A stretch of 64,000 bases of DNA from Solibacillus palustris (GTDB lineage Bacteria; Bacillota; Bacilli; Bacillales_A; Planococcaceae): NCBI RefSeq assembly GCF_022549215.1, contig NZ_JAKZFC010000001.1:930001-994000 (forward strand), written 5' to 3'. The notes beneath the pieces are model-generated. The model had not been told where the DNA came from, ran no database searches, and was given only the letters and a program-made list of their open reading frames with translations. Below, in pieces: positions 7,110 through 15,316 of this stretch. Position 1 is the first letter of the stretch, and each line of letters opens with the position of its first letter. The position numbers and the translations under genes are program-made.

Positions 7110-8037
7110 AATGAAATGGGTTGCACCTGTTGCAGCAGCACTACTTTTAGCAGCATGTGGAGCAGACGAAGAAAAAGCATCAAAAGATCCAGTTAAGCAA
7201 ACTGAGGTGGATGGTCCCTACACAGTTGTAGATGACCGCGGTATTGAAGTAACTTTCGAGGAAGTACCAGAAACAATCGTATCATTACAGCCAAGTAATA
7301 CAGAAATTTTATTTGAGTTAGGTGTCGGTGCTCAAATTGTTGGTGCAACAGATTATGATACATATCCAGAAGCGGCACAAAAAATCGAACGTGTTTCTAC
7401 GTCAACAGTCATTAACGCAGAACGTATCGTTGAGTTAAATCCAGACGTAGTCGTAGCTTACACAGCCGGTGATGAGGCACAAATTGCACAGTTAGAAGAC
7501 GCGGGCTTAAAGGTGTTTGTCATCGGTTCAGCTACATCATTTGACGATGTCTACACAGATATCATTCAGCTTTCTGAAGTAATGGGCGTTGAGGAAAAGG
7601 GAAATGAAGTCGTAGCAGACATTAAAGGACAAATTGCAGCAGTTCAAGAGAAAACAGATACAGTAGATGCAAAGAAAAAAGTGTACTATGAAGTATCACC
7701 AGCTCCAACCATTTGGACAACTGGTAGCGATACATTCCAACAAGAAATTATGAATACAGCCGGTGTTGAAAATATTTTCGCAGATCAAAATAGCTGGTTA
7801 AGCGTAACAGAAGAAGATGTAATTACACGTAATCCGGAAGTAATTATTACGCCAGCAACTTATATGGAAAATGCAGTGGATGAAATTTTAGGTCGTGCAG
7901 GCTGGGATCAAATTCAGGCTGTTTCAGATAAGGCTGTTGTGTTAGTAGATGGAGATGTTATGTCTCGCCCGGGGCCACGTATAGGTGAAGCGGTAGAAAT
8001 TATGGCAGAAGCCGTATACCCAGAATTATTTAAATAG
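7099..8037 (+). CDS. btuF: Cobalamin/corrinoid-binding lipoprotein, BtuF-like
   Basis: A 312-residue substrate-binding protein of the helical-backbone metal-receptor class (Peripla_BP_2). A lipoprotein signal ends at LLLAAC with Cys about residue 20. The core starts TVVDDRGIEVTFEEVPETIVSLQPSNTEILFELG, the usual fold-3 layout of BtuF/FhuD. The riboswitch and the B12 neighbours point to cobalamin or cobinamide as ligand. The gene overlaps the adenosyltransferase by 11 bases. No permease (BtuC) or ATPase (BtuD) gene is present in the operon, so it must work with a transporter encoded elsewhere. Siderophore binding is the alternative. Confidence 0.75.
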   Translation: MNFKMKWVAPVAAALLLAACGADEEKASKDPVKQTEVDGPYTVVDDRGIEVTFEEVPETIVSLQPSNTEILFELGVGAQIVGATDYDTYPEAAQKIERVSTSTVINAERIVELNPDVVVAYTAGDEAQIAQLEDAGLKVFVIGSATSFDDVYTDIIQLSEVMGVEEKGNEVVADIKGQIAAVQEKTDTVDAKKKVYYEVSPAPTIWTTGSDTFQQEIMNTAGVENIFADQNSWLSVTEEDVITRNPEVIITPATYMENAVDEILGRAGWDQIQAVSDKAVVLVDGDVMSRPGPRIGEAVEIMAEAVYPELFK

Positions 8038-8049
8038 GCTTATAATAAT

Positions 8050-8080
8050 AGAACATGCCTGATTGTAGGTGTGTTCTTTT
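8050..8080 (+). terminator. Weak hairpin with T-run inside the B12 operon
   Basis: AGAACATGCC (8050-8059) pairs with GGTGTGTTCT (8068-8077), then a short T-run. It may reduce read-through from btuF into cobU, or only stabilise mRNA. Confidence 0.45.
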
Positions 8081-8104
8081 AATTATTTGCAAAGGTGGAC
8101 TACA

Positions 8105-8647
8105 ATGATCTTTATAACTGGCGGAGTACGTAGTGGTAAAAGTGCCTATGCCGAGCAACGTGCCCTGGCTTTGGGGGACGAAAAACACTATTACTATTTT
8201 GCAACGGGTGCCGCGTTTGACGAAGAAATGAAAAAGCGAATTATACGACATCAGCAAGACCGCATGCAGCAAGAAATCAATTGGACAACAGTGGAAATGC
8301 AAGTGGAAATACCCCAACAAATTAATCAAGTATCATCAAATGATGTTGTATTATTTGAATGTGTTACGACATGGCTTTCAAATGTGCTCTATTTAAGTGA
8401 ACAGCAAAAAAATCGTAGCGAATATATCAATAACTGCATCGAATCCCTACAAAAGCAATTGCAAAATTGGCAAGTACAAGGTGCTACAATAATAGTTGTA
8501 TCGAATGAAGTATTAGACGAGCTGCCTTCAAAATATGAGGAAGTGAATTTATATCGCAAGTTGTTAGGAAACTTGCATCAATGGCTTGTGCAGCATAGCC
8601 ATGAAGCTTATGAAGTACAGTTTCAACTTGTACAACGATGGAAATAG
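8105..8647 (+). CDS. cobU: Adenosylcobinamide kinase / guanylyltransferase, CobU-type (copy 1)
   Basis: A 180-residue CobU/CobP-family protein, which phosphorylates adenosylcobinamide and transfers GMP to it. The ATG at 8105 follows AAAGGTGG by seven bases. Visible features are the P-loop GGVRSGKS at 6-13, FATGAAFDEEM, then RIIRHQQDR with His49 (the guanylylated His in the CobU family), a segment like LxECVTTWLSN, and VSNEVLDELP. The C-terminal part is diverged: the usual GIVP after VSNEVG and the final AD-V-GLP motif are absent. Those motifs occur instead in the second CobU-type protein at 9954. Confidence 0.85.
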   Translation: MIFITGGVRSGKSAYAEQRALALGDEKHYYYFATGAAFDEEMKKRIIRHQQDRMQQEINWTTVEMQVEIPQQINQVSSNDVVLFECVTTWLSNVLYLSEQQKNRSEYINNCIESLQKQLQNWQVQGATIIVVSNEVLDELPSKYEEVNLYRKLLGNLHQWLVQHSHEAYEVQFQLVQRWK

Positions 8648-8659
8648 GGGGTGAGCAGG

Positions 8660-9433
8660 TTGAAAAATGCAAGTCAAGGTTTCTTATTAGCGTGGCAGTT
8701 TTTTTCTTTCATACCGATAAAAAAGCAATTAGATATGAATAAAAGCTCGATTACGTGGATGTATGCGAGTTTACCGCTCGTTGGTTTAGTAATTGGTGCA
8801 ATGATAAGCTGTGGTGCGTATTTACTTGTTAGCTATAGCGACATATCCAATTTATTATTGTCGATTTTACTTGTAATTGGCATGGTTATTTTTACTGGTG
8901 GGTTACATTTAGATGGCTTTATCGATATGTGTGATGCCTTTTTTTCATATGGTGATAAAGATAAGCGATTGCAAGTGCTAGATGATCCCCGCACAGGCGC
9001 TTTTGGTGTGTTAGGGATTGTATCATTACTTTTGTTGAAGCTTGGTTTTGTTTATGAAACACTAGCGCAAGGGCAGTTAGGAATGCTTGTGTATATTGTC
9101 ATTATTCCATATATTGCGCGCATCGGGATGCTTGTGTATTTTGTAACAATGAATACGTCGAAAAAAACAGGTTTAGCCGCCTATTTTAAAGAGCAGGTAG
9201 TAAGAAAGCAGCTCATTATTTATAGCGCAGTGCTGTTTACACTAATGAGTGCAGCGCTGATATATACTGGGATTTATAGCTTCTTTATTTTAGTAGCCAT
9301 AATGCTAGCTGTAGTTGTAATTTACCGTAAATGGTCGTATCGGAATTTTGGGGGTATGAGTGGGGATTTACTCGGTGCATTAGGTGAAAGCTTGGAGGTT
9401 GTTTTATGGCTAACAGCGTTACTGTGCATTTAA
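8660..9433 (+). CDS. cobS: Adenosylcobinamide-GDP ribazoletransferase (cobalamin synthase)
   Basis: The membrane enzyme that joins adenosylcobinamide-GDP with alpha-ribazole(-phosphate). The family signature is clear: GGLHLDGFIDMCDAFFSYGDKDKRL, then LDDPRTGAFG, followed by several membrane segments, and GMSGDLLGAL near the C-terminus. About 257 residues, the usual size. The start is uncertain between GTG at 8651, which lies inside the AGGGGGTG ribosome binding site, and TTG at 8660, which is correctly spaced from it. I prefer 8660. It overlaps cobC by 28 bases. Confidence 0.92.
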   Translation: MKNASQGFLLAWQFFSFIPIKKQLDMNKSSITWMYASLPLVGLVIGAMISCGAYLLVSYSDISNLLLSILLVIGMVIFTGGLHLDGFIDMCDAFFSYGDKDKRLQVLDDPRTGAFGVLGIVSLLLLKLGFVYETLAQGQLGMLVYIVIIPYIARIGMLVYFVTMNTSKKTGLAAYFKEQVVRKQLIIYSAVLFTLMSAALIYTGIYSFFILVAIMLAVVVIYRKWSYRNFGGMSGDLLGALGESLEVVLWLTALLCI

Positions 9434-10002
9434 TTCGGCATGAAAAAACGGATGCTAATATAAAGCGCAAATATATCGGCTGGACGGATGAGCCAATTGT
9501 TGAAAATGTAAATATGAGACCGATTTTGCAGCCAGACATTGTCTATGGTAGTGATTTAATGCGCTGTGAACAAACTGCCAATCGCTATTTTCCGCAGGCA
9601 AAATTTAAAGCATACCAAAGTTTACGTGAGCTTCATTTTGGCGACTTTGAAATGAAGACGTATGAAGAATTACAACATAATAAAATGTATCGTGCATGGA
9701 TTGATGATCCGTACAATGTAACACCGCCAAATGGTGAAAGCTTTGAACAATTTAAGCAGAGAGTAGTTCAGACGTTTATGCAAATCGTTGAAGCACAACA
9801 AGACTACACTTTCATTGTGCATGGTGGCGTTATTCGAATACTTCTTTCGCAATTTGGACTTAAAGAAAAAACATTTCAACAAGTGATGGCCAATCATCGG
9901 ACCATTTATACGTTACAATGGGCAACACTTGAGGATTTTATTGGGGGTACGAAATGCACGTCATACTCGGAGGCGCACATAACGGGAAACGTGCGTATGT
10001 AG
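9406..10002 (+). CDS. cobC: Alpha-ribazole phosphatase-like, histidine phosphatase family
   Basis: A 198-residue phosphoglycerate-mutase-fold phosphatase. The first catalytic motif is LIRHEKT with Arg11-His12-Glu13 (RHG is more usual). It is followed by the substrate-pocket motif GSDLMRCEQTA, then ELHFGDFE, and the second catalytic His in IVHGGVIR near residue 145. In this operon the expected job is removing the phosphate from alpha-ribazole phosphate or cobalamin phosphate. Long overlaps with cobS (28 bases) and with the downstream gene (49 bases) show a tightly packed operon. Other small-molecule phosphatase activity cannot be excluded. Confidence 0.82.
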   Translation: MANSVTVHLIRHEKTDANIKRKYIGWTDEPIVENVNMRPILQPDIVYGSDLMRCEQTANRYFPQAKFKAYQSLRELHFGDFEMKTYEELQHNKMYRAWIDDPYNVTPPNGESFEQFKQRVVQTFMQIVEAQQDYTFIVHGGVIRILLSQFGLKEKTFQQVMANHRTIYTLQWATLEDFIGGTKCTSYSEAHITGNVRM

Positions 10003-10382
10003 AAAGAGAAGTCTTAAAATTCAAACAAAGAGAAGTAGTGTTTTTTGAAGGAATAATACCCGATTCATCGTATGAAAATGCAGGGAAAGTACTTGTTATT
10101 AGTGAATTTGAAAAAATCATTGCACCTTTTTTAAATCAACCCGAACAAATTATTGCGCAGGAAATATTTGAGCAAATTGAACATCTGGCACAAAATAATT
10201 TATTGTACTGTATATGTACGGATACGAGCCGTGGTATTGTACCAATAGAGAAAGAGGCACGTCAATTACGAGATACATGTGGACGTTTGTATCAATTACT
10301 ATGTGCGCACGCCGACACGGTAACGCGGGTATGGTATGGAATTCCTCAGCAACTAAAAGGAGATAGTTATGGAGAAAAATAA
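9954..10382 (+). CDS. CobU-type protein, short diverged copy 2
   Basis: A 142-residue protein related to CobU but shorter than the usual 170-200 residues. A P-loop-like N-terminus, LGGAHNGKR at 5-13, has Arg in place of the usual final Ser/Thr. The middle part with the guanylylated His motif is missing. The C-terminal part is well kept: TSRGIVPIEKEARQLRDTCG, then L.AHADTV..VWYGIPQQLK. It therefore lacks what copy 1 (8105) has and keeps what copy 1 lacks. It overlaps cobC by 49 bases and the next gene by 14. Separate kinase and guanylyltransferase roles, or joint action of the two, are inferences. Confidence 0.7.
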   Translation: MHVILGGAHNGKRAYVEREVLKFKQREVVFFEGIIPDSSYENAGKVLVISEFEKIIAPFLNQPEQIIAQEIFEQIEHLAQNNLLYCICTDTSRGIVPIEKEARQLRDTCGRLYQLLCAHADTVTRVWYGIPQQLKGDSYGEK

Positions 10383-10863
10383 ATTACGACTAATTATTTT
10401 AACGGCTTTAATTGCCGCAATTTGTGTGATTGGCAGCATGATTAAAGTGCCAGTAGGAATGATTACAACTGCGGCACTTGATTCGGCCCCGGCTTTTATT
10501 AGCGCGGTATTTTTACCACCTGTTTTTGCAGGAGCAGCAGGTGCGTTTGGACATATTGCCACAGGATTAACTTCAGGATTTCCACTTGGCGTATTTCATG
10601 TTTTAATTGCGATTGAGATGTTTGTTGTTGTAGCTGTTTTTGCATGGTTACATCGAAAAGGGTATCACTTTTTGAAATGGGTTTTTGCAATTGTAGCGAA
10701 TGGCATTATTTCACCGTTACCGTTTTATTTCTTAATTTCGCCAGCATTTTATATCGGTGCATTGCCTTCATTATTCATTGCGACTGTAATCAATGTTGCG
10801 ATTGCGGCGGTTGTCATGCCAGTTCTTAAAACCGTGATTCATCGTGTTGGGGTGAATGCATGA
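10369..10863 (+). CDS. cblT: ECF transporter S component, probable alpha-ribazole transporter CblT
   Basis: A 164-residue membrane protein with about five or six hydrophobic helices. It has the layout of ECF substrate-binding subunits: an N-terminal basic start and helix, then a loop with MITTAALDSAPAFISAVFLPPVFAGAAGAFGH. The next gene is CblS-like, and in Listeria and Geobacillus CblT and CblS together salvage alpha-ribazole (established for those). The B12 riboswitch upstream supports the substrate. It overlaps both neighbours, with ATGA at the 3' end. The shared ECF energising module would come from elsewhere in the genome. ECF assignment is firm; substrate is inferred from context. Confidence 0.75.
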   Translation: MEKNKLRLIILTALIAAICVIGSMIKVPVGMITTAALDSAPAFISAVFLPPVFAGAAGAFGHIATGLTSGFPLGVFHVLIAIEMFVVVAVFAWLHRKGYHFLKWVFAIVANGIISPLPFYFLISPAFYIGALPSLFIATVINVAIAAVVMPVLKTVIHRVGVNA

Positions 10864-11543
10864 GAAATGCAATTGAAGTGAATGAATTCATCGTGACGAT
10901 TGATAATTCTGGCTGTATTGGTAGTAAAGATTTGGACGCAGTGCACGTACCAGACGAAATTACTGCCTATTTCACTGCGCGTACGGCAATATTAGAACAG
11001 CTTTGTGCAGGTGCTCAGCCAATTCAATTATTAATGGCCAATTTTTCGGGGGATGCGGTTTGGGCAAGTTACGAACAGGGCTTTCAACGTGCATTTGATG
11101 AAATGAAGCTTGCCATGCCACCACTTACTGGTTCGAGTGAGTCCAATTTTCAAGCGCTACAATCGGCCGTGTCTTTAACGATTATTGGTCAGAAAAAATT
11201 TCAACGCACGGTACAAGACTGTGTTTTTTTTGTTGTAGGCGAGCCACTTGTTGGAAATGATGTGTTAGCTAATCCAAATAAAGTAGCAAAATTACATGAG
11301 CTTTATGAGGGCTTAGTAGATGAAACCATTGCAGCAATTTGGCCAACTGGGTCGAAGGGCATTGCAACGGAAATCGAACGCTTTATCGGCAAAGGCTATA
11401 CAAGTGATGTGGAGTTACATACTTCTGCCGGGCCATCCTGTGCAGTACTAGTCGCGGTACAACATCAAAATATACAGTCATTTAAAGAGAAAATCTCTGC
11501 GCCAATATATGAAATTACTGCTCTAAAAAAATATTTTAAATAA
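10860..11543 (+). CDS. cblS: Alpha-ribazole kinase, CblS-like (AIR synthase/ThiL fold)
   Basis: A 227-residue cytosolic protein. The AIR-synthase-type N-terminal domain is visible as IDNSGCIGSKDLDAVHVP, then YFTARTAILEQLCAGAQP, then MANFSGDAVW, and LTGSSESNF followed by SLTIIG. These match PurM/ThiL-like phosphate-binding and metal-binding segments. Next to CblT, in a B12 operon, it fits CblS, which phosphorylates alpha-ribazole to alpha-ribazole phosphate, the nucleotide-loop precursor used by CobS. It overlaps cblT by four bases and is the last gene of the operon. Confidence 0.78.
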   Translation: MRNAIEVNEFIVTIDNSGCIGSKDLDAVHVPDEITAYFTARTAILEQLCAGAQPIQLLMANFSGDAVWASYEQGFQRAFDEMKLAMPPLTGSSESNFQALQSAVSLTIIGQKKFQRTVQDCVFFVVGEPLVGNDVLANPNKVAKLHELYEGLVDETIAAIWPTGSKGIATEIERFIGKGYTSDVELHTSAGPSCAVLVAVQHQNIQSFKEKISAPIYEITALKKYFK

Positions 11544-11559
11544 ATATTGAAAAATTATA

Positions 11560-11586
11560 AATTTTCTAAAAATAAAGTGGTAAGAT
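11560..11586 (+). promoter_or_regulatory. Candidate CodY box and extended -10 promoter of ilvE
   Basis: AATTTTCTAAAAATA (11560-11574) matches the CodY consensus AATTTTCWGAAAATT at 13 of 15 positions. Close downstream, TGGTAAGAT (11578-11586) reads as an extended -10 (TG-N-TAAGAT). The box covers the -35 region, which suits repression by CodY when branched-chain amino acids are plentiful. Confidence 0.5.
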
Positions 11587-11625
11587 AGAGTGTATCAATC
11601 TATTTTTAGTTAAGGAGCATGAACA

Positions 11626-12696
11626 ATGACAACGTACCAAATTTCAACGGAGTTAATAACAAATAAAAAAGAGAAAACGCCTGCTGATCAGCTTGGCTTT
11701 GGTCAAGTATTTACAGATCATATGTTTGTGATGGACTATGTGGAAGGGCAAGGCTGGGTAAACCCAACAATTACTGCATATGCTCCAATCGAATTAAGTC
11801 CTGCTGCAATGGTTTTCCATTATGGACAAGCGGTATTTGAAGGCTTAAAGGCATATTTGACAGAAGATGGGGAAGTACAATTATTCCGTCCAGACCGCAA
11901 TTTCAAACGCTTAAATGATTCAAATAAGCGTCTATGTATCCCAGCAATTGATGAAGAACTAGCATTAAATGCGTTAAAAGAATTAATTCGTGTAGATCGT
12001 GATTGGGTTCCTTCTGCACCAGGTACATCACTCTATATTCGTCCATTTATTATTGCGACGGAGCCATATTTAGGCGTAAATCCTGCAAAGAACTATAAAT
12101 TTATGATTATTCTGTCGCCGGTAGGTTCTTATTATAAAGAAGGCATTAATCCGGTGAAAATTTTAGTAGAGCAGCATTATGTACGCGCTGTTGTAGGTGG
12201 TACAGGTGAAGCCAAAACAGCAGGTAACTATGCGTCAAGCTTAAAAGGTTCTGAATTAGCGGCACAACAAGGCTACTCACAGACACTTTGGCTAGATGGT
12301 AAAGAAAATAAATATGTTGAAGAAGTAGGAAGCATGAATATCTTCTTCAAAATTGATGGTAAAGTGATTACACCAGCATTAAACGGTAGTATTTTACCAG
12401 GGATTACACGCGACTCGATGATTCAAGTGTTAAAATCGAAAAACATCCCAGTAGAAGAGCGTGCGATTGCGTTTGAGGAAGTATTAACTGCAGCGAAAAA
12501 CGGTACGCTTGAAGAAGTATTTGGTACAGGTACAGCAGCTGTTATTTCTCCTGTAGGCGAGCTGAAATGGTTAGATGAAATTATTGCTATCAATGATGGA
12601 CAAATCGGGGAAGTAACGCAGATGCTATATGATACATTATTAGGTATTCAATATGGTACATTAGAAGATCCATTTGGTTGGACAATTAAATTATAA
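11626..12696 (+). CDS. ilvE: Branched-chain amino acid aminotransferase
   Basis: A 356-residue, fold-type IV PLP enzyme that interconverts Leu, Ile and Val with their 2-oxo acids. The PLP lysine is Lys197 in GGTGEAKTAGNYASSL. Family motifs include FHYGQAVFEGLKAY, then EVGSMNIFF and LPGITRDSMIQVL. Length is normal. An AAGGAG ribosome binding site precedes the ATG by nine bases. It has its own promoter and a strong terminator at 12704-12737, so it is probably monocistronic. Confidence 0.95.
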   Translation: MTTYQISTELITNKKEKTPADQLGFGQVFTDHMFVMDYVEGQGWVNPTITAYAPIELSPAAMVFHYGQAVFEGLKAYLTEDGEVQLFRPDRNFKRLNDSNKRLCIPAIDEELALNALKELIRVDRDWVPSAPGTSLYIRPFIIATEPYLGVNPAKNYKFMIILSPVGSYYKEGINPVKILVEQHYVRAVVGGTGEAKTAGNYASSLKGSELAAQQGYSQTLWLDGKENKYVEEVGSMNIFFKIDGKVITPALNGSILPGITRDSMIQVLKSKNIPVEERAIAFEEVLTAAKNGTLEEVFGTGTAAVISPVGELKWLDEIIAINDGQIGEVTQMLYDTLLGIQYGTLEDPFGWTIKL

Positions 12697-12703
12697 TCTA
12701 CAC

Positions 12704-12737
12704 AATGCAAGTCGCTTTAAAATGTGGCTTGCATTTT
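12704..12737 (+). terminator. Intrinsic terminator of ilvE
   Basis: AATGCAAGTCGC (12704-12715) pairs with GTGGCTTGCATT (12724-12735), with an 8-base loop and a T-run. Confidence 0.8.
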
Positions 12738-12770
12738 CTATTGCTAAAGTTACGAAAGGGGATAAAGACT

Positions 12771-13163
12771 TTGAAAAAGCTTCTATTCTTCATCTTATGT
12801 CTACTCATCGTAAGTGGATGCACAAATGGCTCCACAACTTCGATATCCATCGAAAAAAAGGTACCAAATAAAATAGAAAAAATTTTAAAAGATAATCCCA
12901 TTGAGAAGGACACCGGGCTACAGTTATTTTCAAATGGAAATGATACCTATTATATTATTTACGAAACAACAAAACAAATGGATTTCATACCGGGAATGCG
13001 TGAAGGGGGAGGTTCGGAAATGACGTTTTTATTTCGTGAAGGTGAGGAACAAAATAAGCTAACTCGCTATGTTTATAAGTTTAAATCTGATAATACAATT
13101 AAAACAATAAACATTTCATTGAATGGCGTACCAACCTCCTTTGATAGAGTGTCACAATATTAA
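12771..13163 (+). CDS. Small lipoprotein of unknown function
   Basis: A 130-residue lipoprotein. The start is a TTG placed nine bases after GAAAGGGG. An in-frame ATG further up lies inside the ilvE terminator and is rejected. The signal peptide LKKLLFFILCLLIVSGC ends in a lipobox (VSGC), so the mature protein is membrane-anchored at a Cys near residue 17. The rest is mixed alpha/beta with an aromatic GNDTYYIIYETT segment and a glycine-rich GGGSEMTFLF. I do not recognise the family. Confidence 0.7.
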   Translation: MKKLLFFILCLLIVSGCTNGSTTSISIEKKVPNKIEKILKDNPIEKDTGLQLFSNGNDTYYIIYETTKQMDFIPGMREGGGSEMTFLFREGEEQNKLTRYVYKFKSDNTIKTINISLNGVPTSFDRVSQY

Positions 13164-13174
13164 TTAGCATATCT

Positions 13175-13218
13175 GAAAAGCCCGAAAACACGGTAGAACT
13201 TGTGCTTTCGGGCTTTTC
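13175..13218. terminator. Bidirectional terminator between the lipoprotein gene and the flotillin locus
   Basis: GAAAAGCCCGAAA (13175-13187) pairs with TTTCGGGCTTTTC (13206-13218). The sequence is nearly symmetrical with T-runs on both strands. On the minus strand it comes directly after the stop of the flotillin C-terminal remnant, so it may be that gene's original terminator. Confidence 0.75.
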
Positions 13219-13219
13219 A

Positions 13220-13360
13220 TTATTTCTTCTCTACATAACTTTCAATTAGCTGTTTTACATCTATACCTGATGATGCTTTTAAGGATTCTTGAAGAGAAGC
13301 CATTAAATCTGTGGCATAGCCTGCCACTTTTCCGGCACCGCCATTTGCTCCCTCATACAT
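13220..13360 (-). pseudogene. Flotillin C-terminal remnant
   Basis: On the minus strand, 46 codons and a stop read MYEGANGGAGKVAG, then YATDLMASLQESLK, then SSGIDVKQLIESYVEKK. This aligns with the C-terminus of the intact FloT at 13543 (ANKVTSYATNLMSTLQETLK, SGLDVKELIESYAGK). An in-frame stop lies directly upstream, so it is cut off from any N-terminal part. With the N-terminal remnant at 15586 it brackets the intact gene. It ends just before the terminator at 13175-13218. Confidence 0.8.
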
Positions 13361-13503
13361 TTACTTTTTCAAATCAACTTCTGGAATTGATAGAAGTAAT
13401 GTTTAGGGTGGATAAAAGACAAACTAAGTAACAAGATAGTATCAAAAATCAACAGTGTTGTAAGAGCAGTTAACTAAGGGTAATTTAAATTTCCTATAAA
13501 AAC

Positions 13504-13541
13504 AATAGCTACCTGACACAGTGTATCAGGTAGCTATTTCC
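13504..13541 (-). terminator. Intrinsic terminator of intact floT
   Basis: AATAGCTACCTGA (13504-13516) pairs with TCAGGTAGCTATT (13526-13538). On the minus strand the hairpin follows the floT stop and leads into TTGTTTTTATAG. Confidence 0.8.
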
Positions 13542-13542
13542 A

Positions 13543-15111
13543 TTATTGCCCCACTGTTTCTTTTTCCTCTACAACTGTTACAGGTGTTTGTTTTTTCTCA
13601 AGCCCATAAGCAATTTTCTCTAGCTCCGGACGTAGCGTATGTTTGCCTGCATAACTTTCAATCAGCTCTTTCACATCAAGCCCAGACGTTTCTTTCAGAG
13701 TTTCTTGCAGTGTTGACATGAGGTTCGTCGCATATGACGTAACTTTATTGGCACCACCACCGCTTTCACCGCCGCCTGTATCAACTACTGTAATCTTATC
13801 GATATTCGCAAGTGGAGTTGCAATTTGTTTTGCGTATTCAGGCATCATTTTCACAACCATATCTAAAATAGCCGCTTGACCGTATTGCTCAAACGCTTCG
13901 GCAATTTTTTGTTTAGCATCAGCTTCTGCTAAACCACGAAGGCGGATAATTTCTGCTTCCGCAGTACCTTGAGCACGTTCAGCTTCAGCTTTGGCAAGAC
14001 CATCTAAGCGTATACGCTCAGCTTGTGCTTGTGCTTGTGTCTCAACGCGATATTTCTCTGCATCAGCTTGTGCAAGCTCTTTTCTTTTTTGTGCTTCTGC
14101 GTTTTGCTCGATGGCATAACGATCAGCATCTGCCTTTTTCTTAACTTCAGAATCATATTGCTTTTCACGACGTAAAATTTCTTTTTCTTCTAGTTCGATT
14201 TGTTTTTGACGTTCAATAATCTTCACTTGCATTTCTTGCTCAGTTACTTCCTGTTTCGCACGTGCTGATTCTAATTCATATGCTTGGTCGGCACGAGCTT
14301 TTGCAATATCTTGCTCTCTACGATATTCAGCAACTTTTAATTGATTTTCTTTTTCTGCTTCTGCAATCTCTGTTGCACGTTCAAGTTCCGCTTTTTTAGC
14401 TTCTTGTGCCGCTTGCGCACGTTTAATTCGTGTTTCTTTATCTGCTTCCGCTGTCGCAATATCAGCATCACGTTTTACTTGTGCGATACGAGGTTTACCA
14501 AGAGAATCTAAATACCCATTATTATCTTGTACATCTTTGATTGTGAACGAAACAATAATTAAGCCCATTTTCGCTAAATCTTGAGAGGCAACGCGTTGTA
14601 CTTCTTGTGAGAATTTATCACGGTTTTTATAAATTTCTTCAACAGTCATTGAACCTAAGATTGAACGTAAGTGACCTTCTAACACTTCACGTGCTTCACC
14701 TTCACGCTCGCTTTTTTGTTTTCCTAAAAATTGTTCCGCAGCCGTTGCAATTTCAGAAATTGATCCGCCGATTTTAATAATTGCAGTGGCACTTGCCATT
14801 ACTTTAACACCTTGTTCTGTATAAACTTCGGGTGTAGTTACTTCTAACTTGCTTGAAAGTAAGCTAAGCGGTTTTGCTTGCTGGAACACAGGGAACACGA
14901 ATGTACCACCGCCACGGATAATTTTAATTTTATTCCCCGAATCATCTGTGTGTACATTTTTGCCACCTAAATAACTACCTGTTACAATTAATGCCTCATC
15001 TGCTCCCGCTGTTTTATATTTTGAAACGTATACCGCCACAATAGCAATAATTAAAAAAACAACAACACCTACTGCAATTAAACTACCTAATCCGACTAAC
15101 TCATCTAACAT
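13543..15111 (-). CDS. floT: Flotillin-like membrane-microdomain protein
   Basis: A 522-residue SPFH-domain protein (B. subtilis FloT/YuaG is slightly shorter). It starts with a membrane hairpin segment (LIAVGVVVFLIIAIVAVYVSKY), then the SPFH domain to about residue 210. A long charged coiled coil follows (about 215-400) with the flotillin EA-rich repeats (AEAEKE, AQAQAERIR, AQGTAEAEIIRLRGLAEADAK), then a Gly/Ser linker and a short conserved tail. It scaffolds ordered membrane domains. The gene has its own sigma-W-type promoter about 200 bp upstream and its own terminator. It lies between two remnants of a diverged flotillin. Confidence 0.93.
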   Translation of the reverse strand: MLDELVGLGSLIAVGVVVFLIIAIVAVYVSKYKTAGADEALIVTGSYLGGKNVHTDDSGNKIKIIRGGGTFVFPVFQQAKPLSLLSSKLEVTTPEVYTEQGVKVMASATAIIKIGGSISEIATAAEQFLGKQKSEREGEAREVLEGHLRSILGSMTVEEIYKNRDKFSQEVQRVASQDLAKMGLIIVSFTIKDVQDNNGYLDSLGKPRIAQVKRDADIATAEADKETRIKRAQAAQEAKKAELERATEIAEAEKENQLKVAEYRREQDIAKARADQAYELESARAKQEVTEQEMQVKIIERQKQIELEEKEILRREKQYDSEVKKKADADRYAIEQNAEAQKRKELAQADAEKYRVETQAQAQAERIRLDGLAKAEAERAQGTAEAEIIRLRGLAEADAKQKIAEAFEQYGQAAILDMVVKMMPEYAKQIATPLANIDKITVVDTGGGESGGGANKVTSYATNLMSTLQETLKETSGLDVKELIESYAGKHTLRPELEKIAYGLEKKQTPVTVVEEKETVGQ

Positions 15112-15316
15112 AAATCATTTCCTCCTTAATTTTTATTTAATTAGAAGAACCTTTGTAATTGGGCTGAACAAAGGTTATTCTAAATATTTAGATAATTAAA
15201 AATGGAGTATTATATGTTTTTTTGTACTTCCACTTTTAACTATTGTTTCTAAAGACATCTTGTAATTACGTAAATTTAGAGGTATTCACATAATAAATTG
15301 TGAATTATAGTATTTA

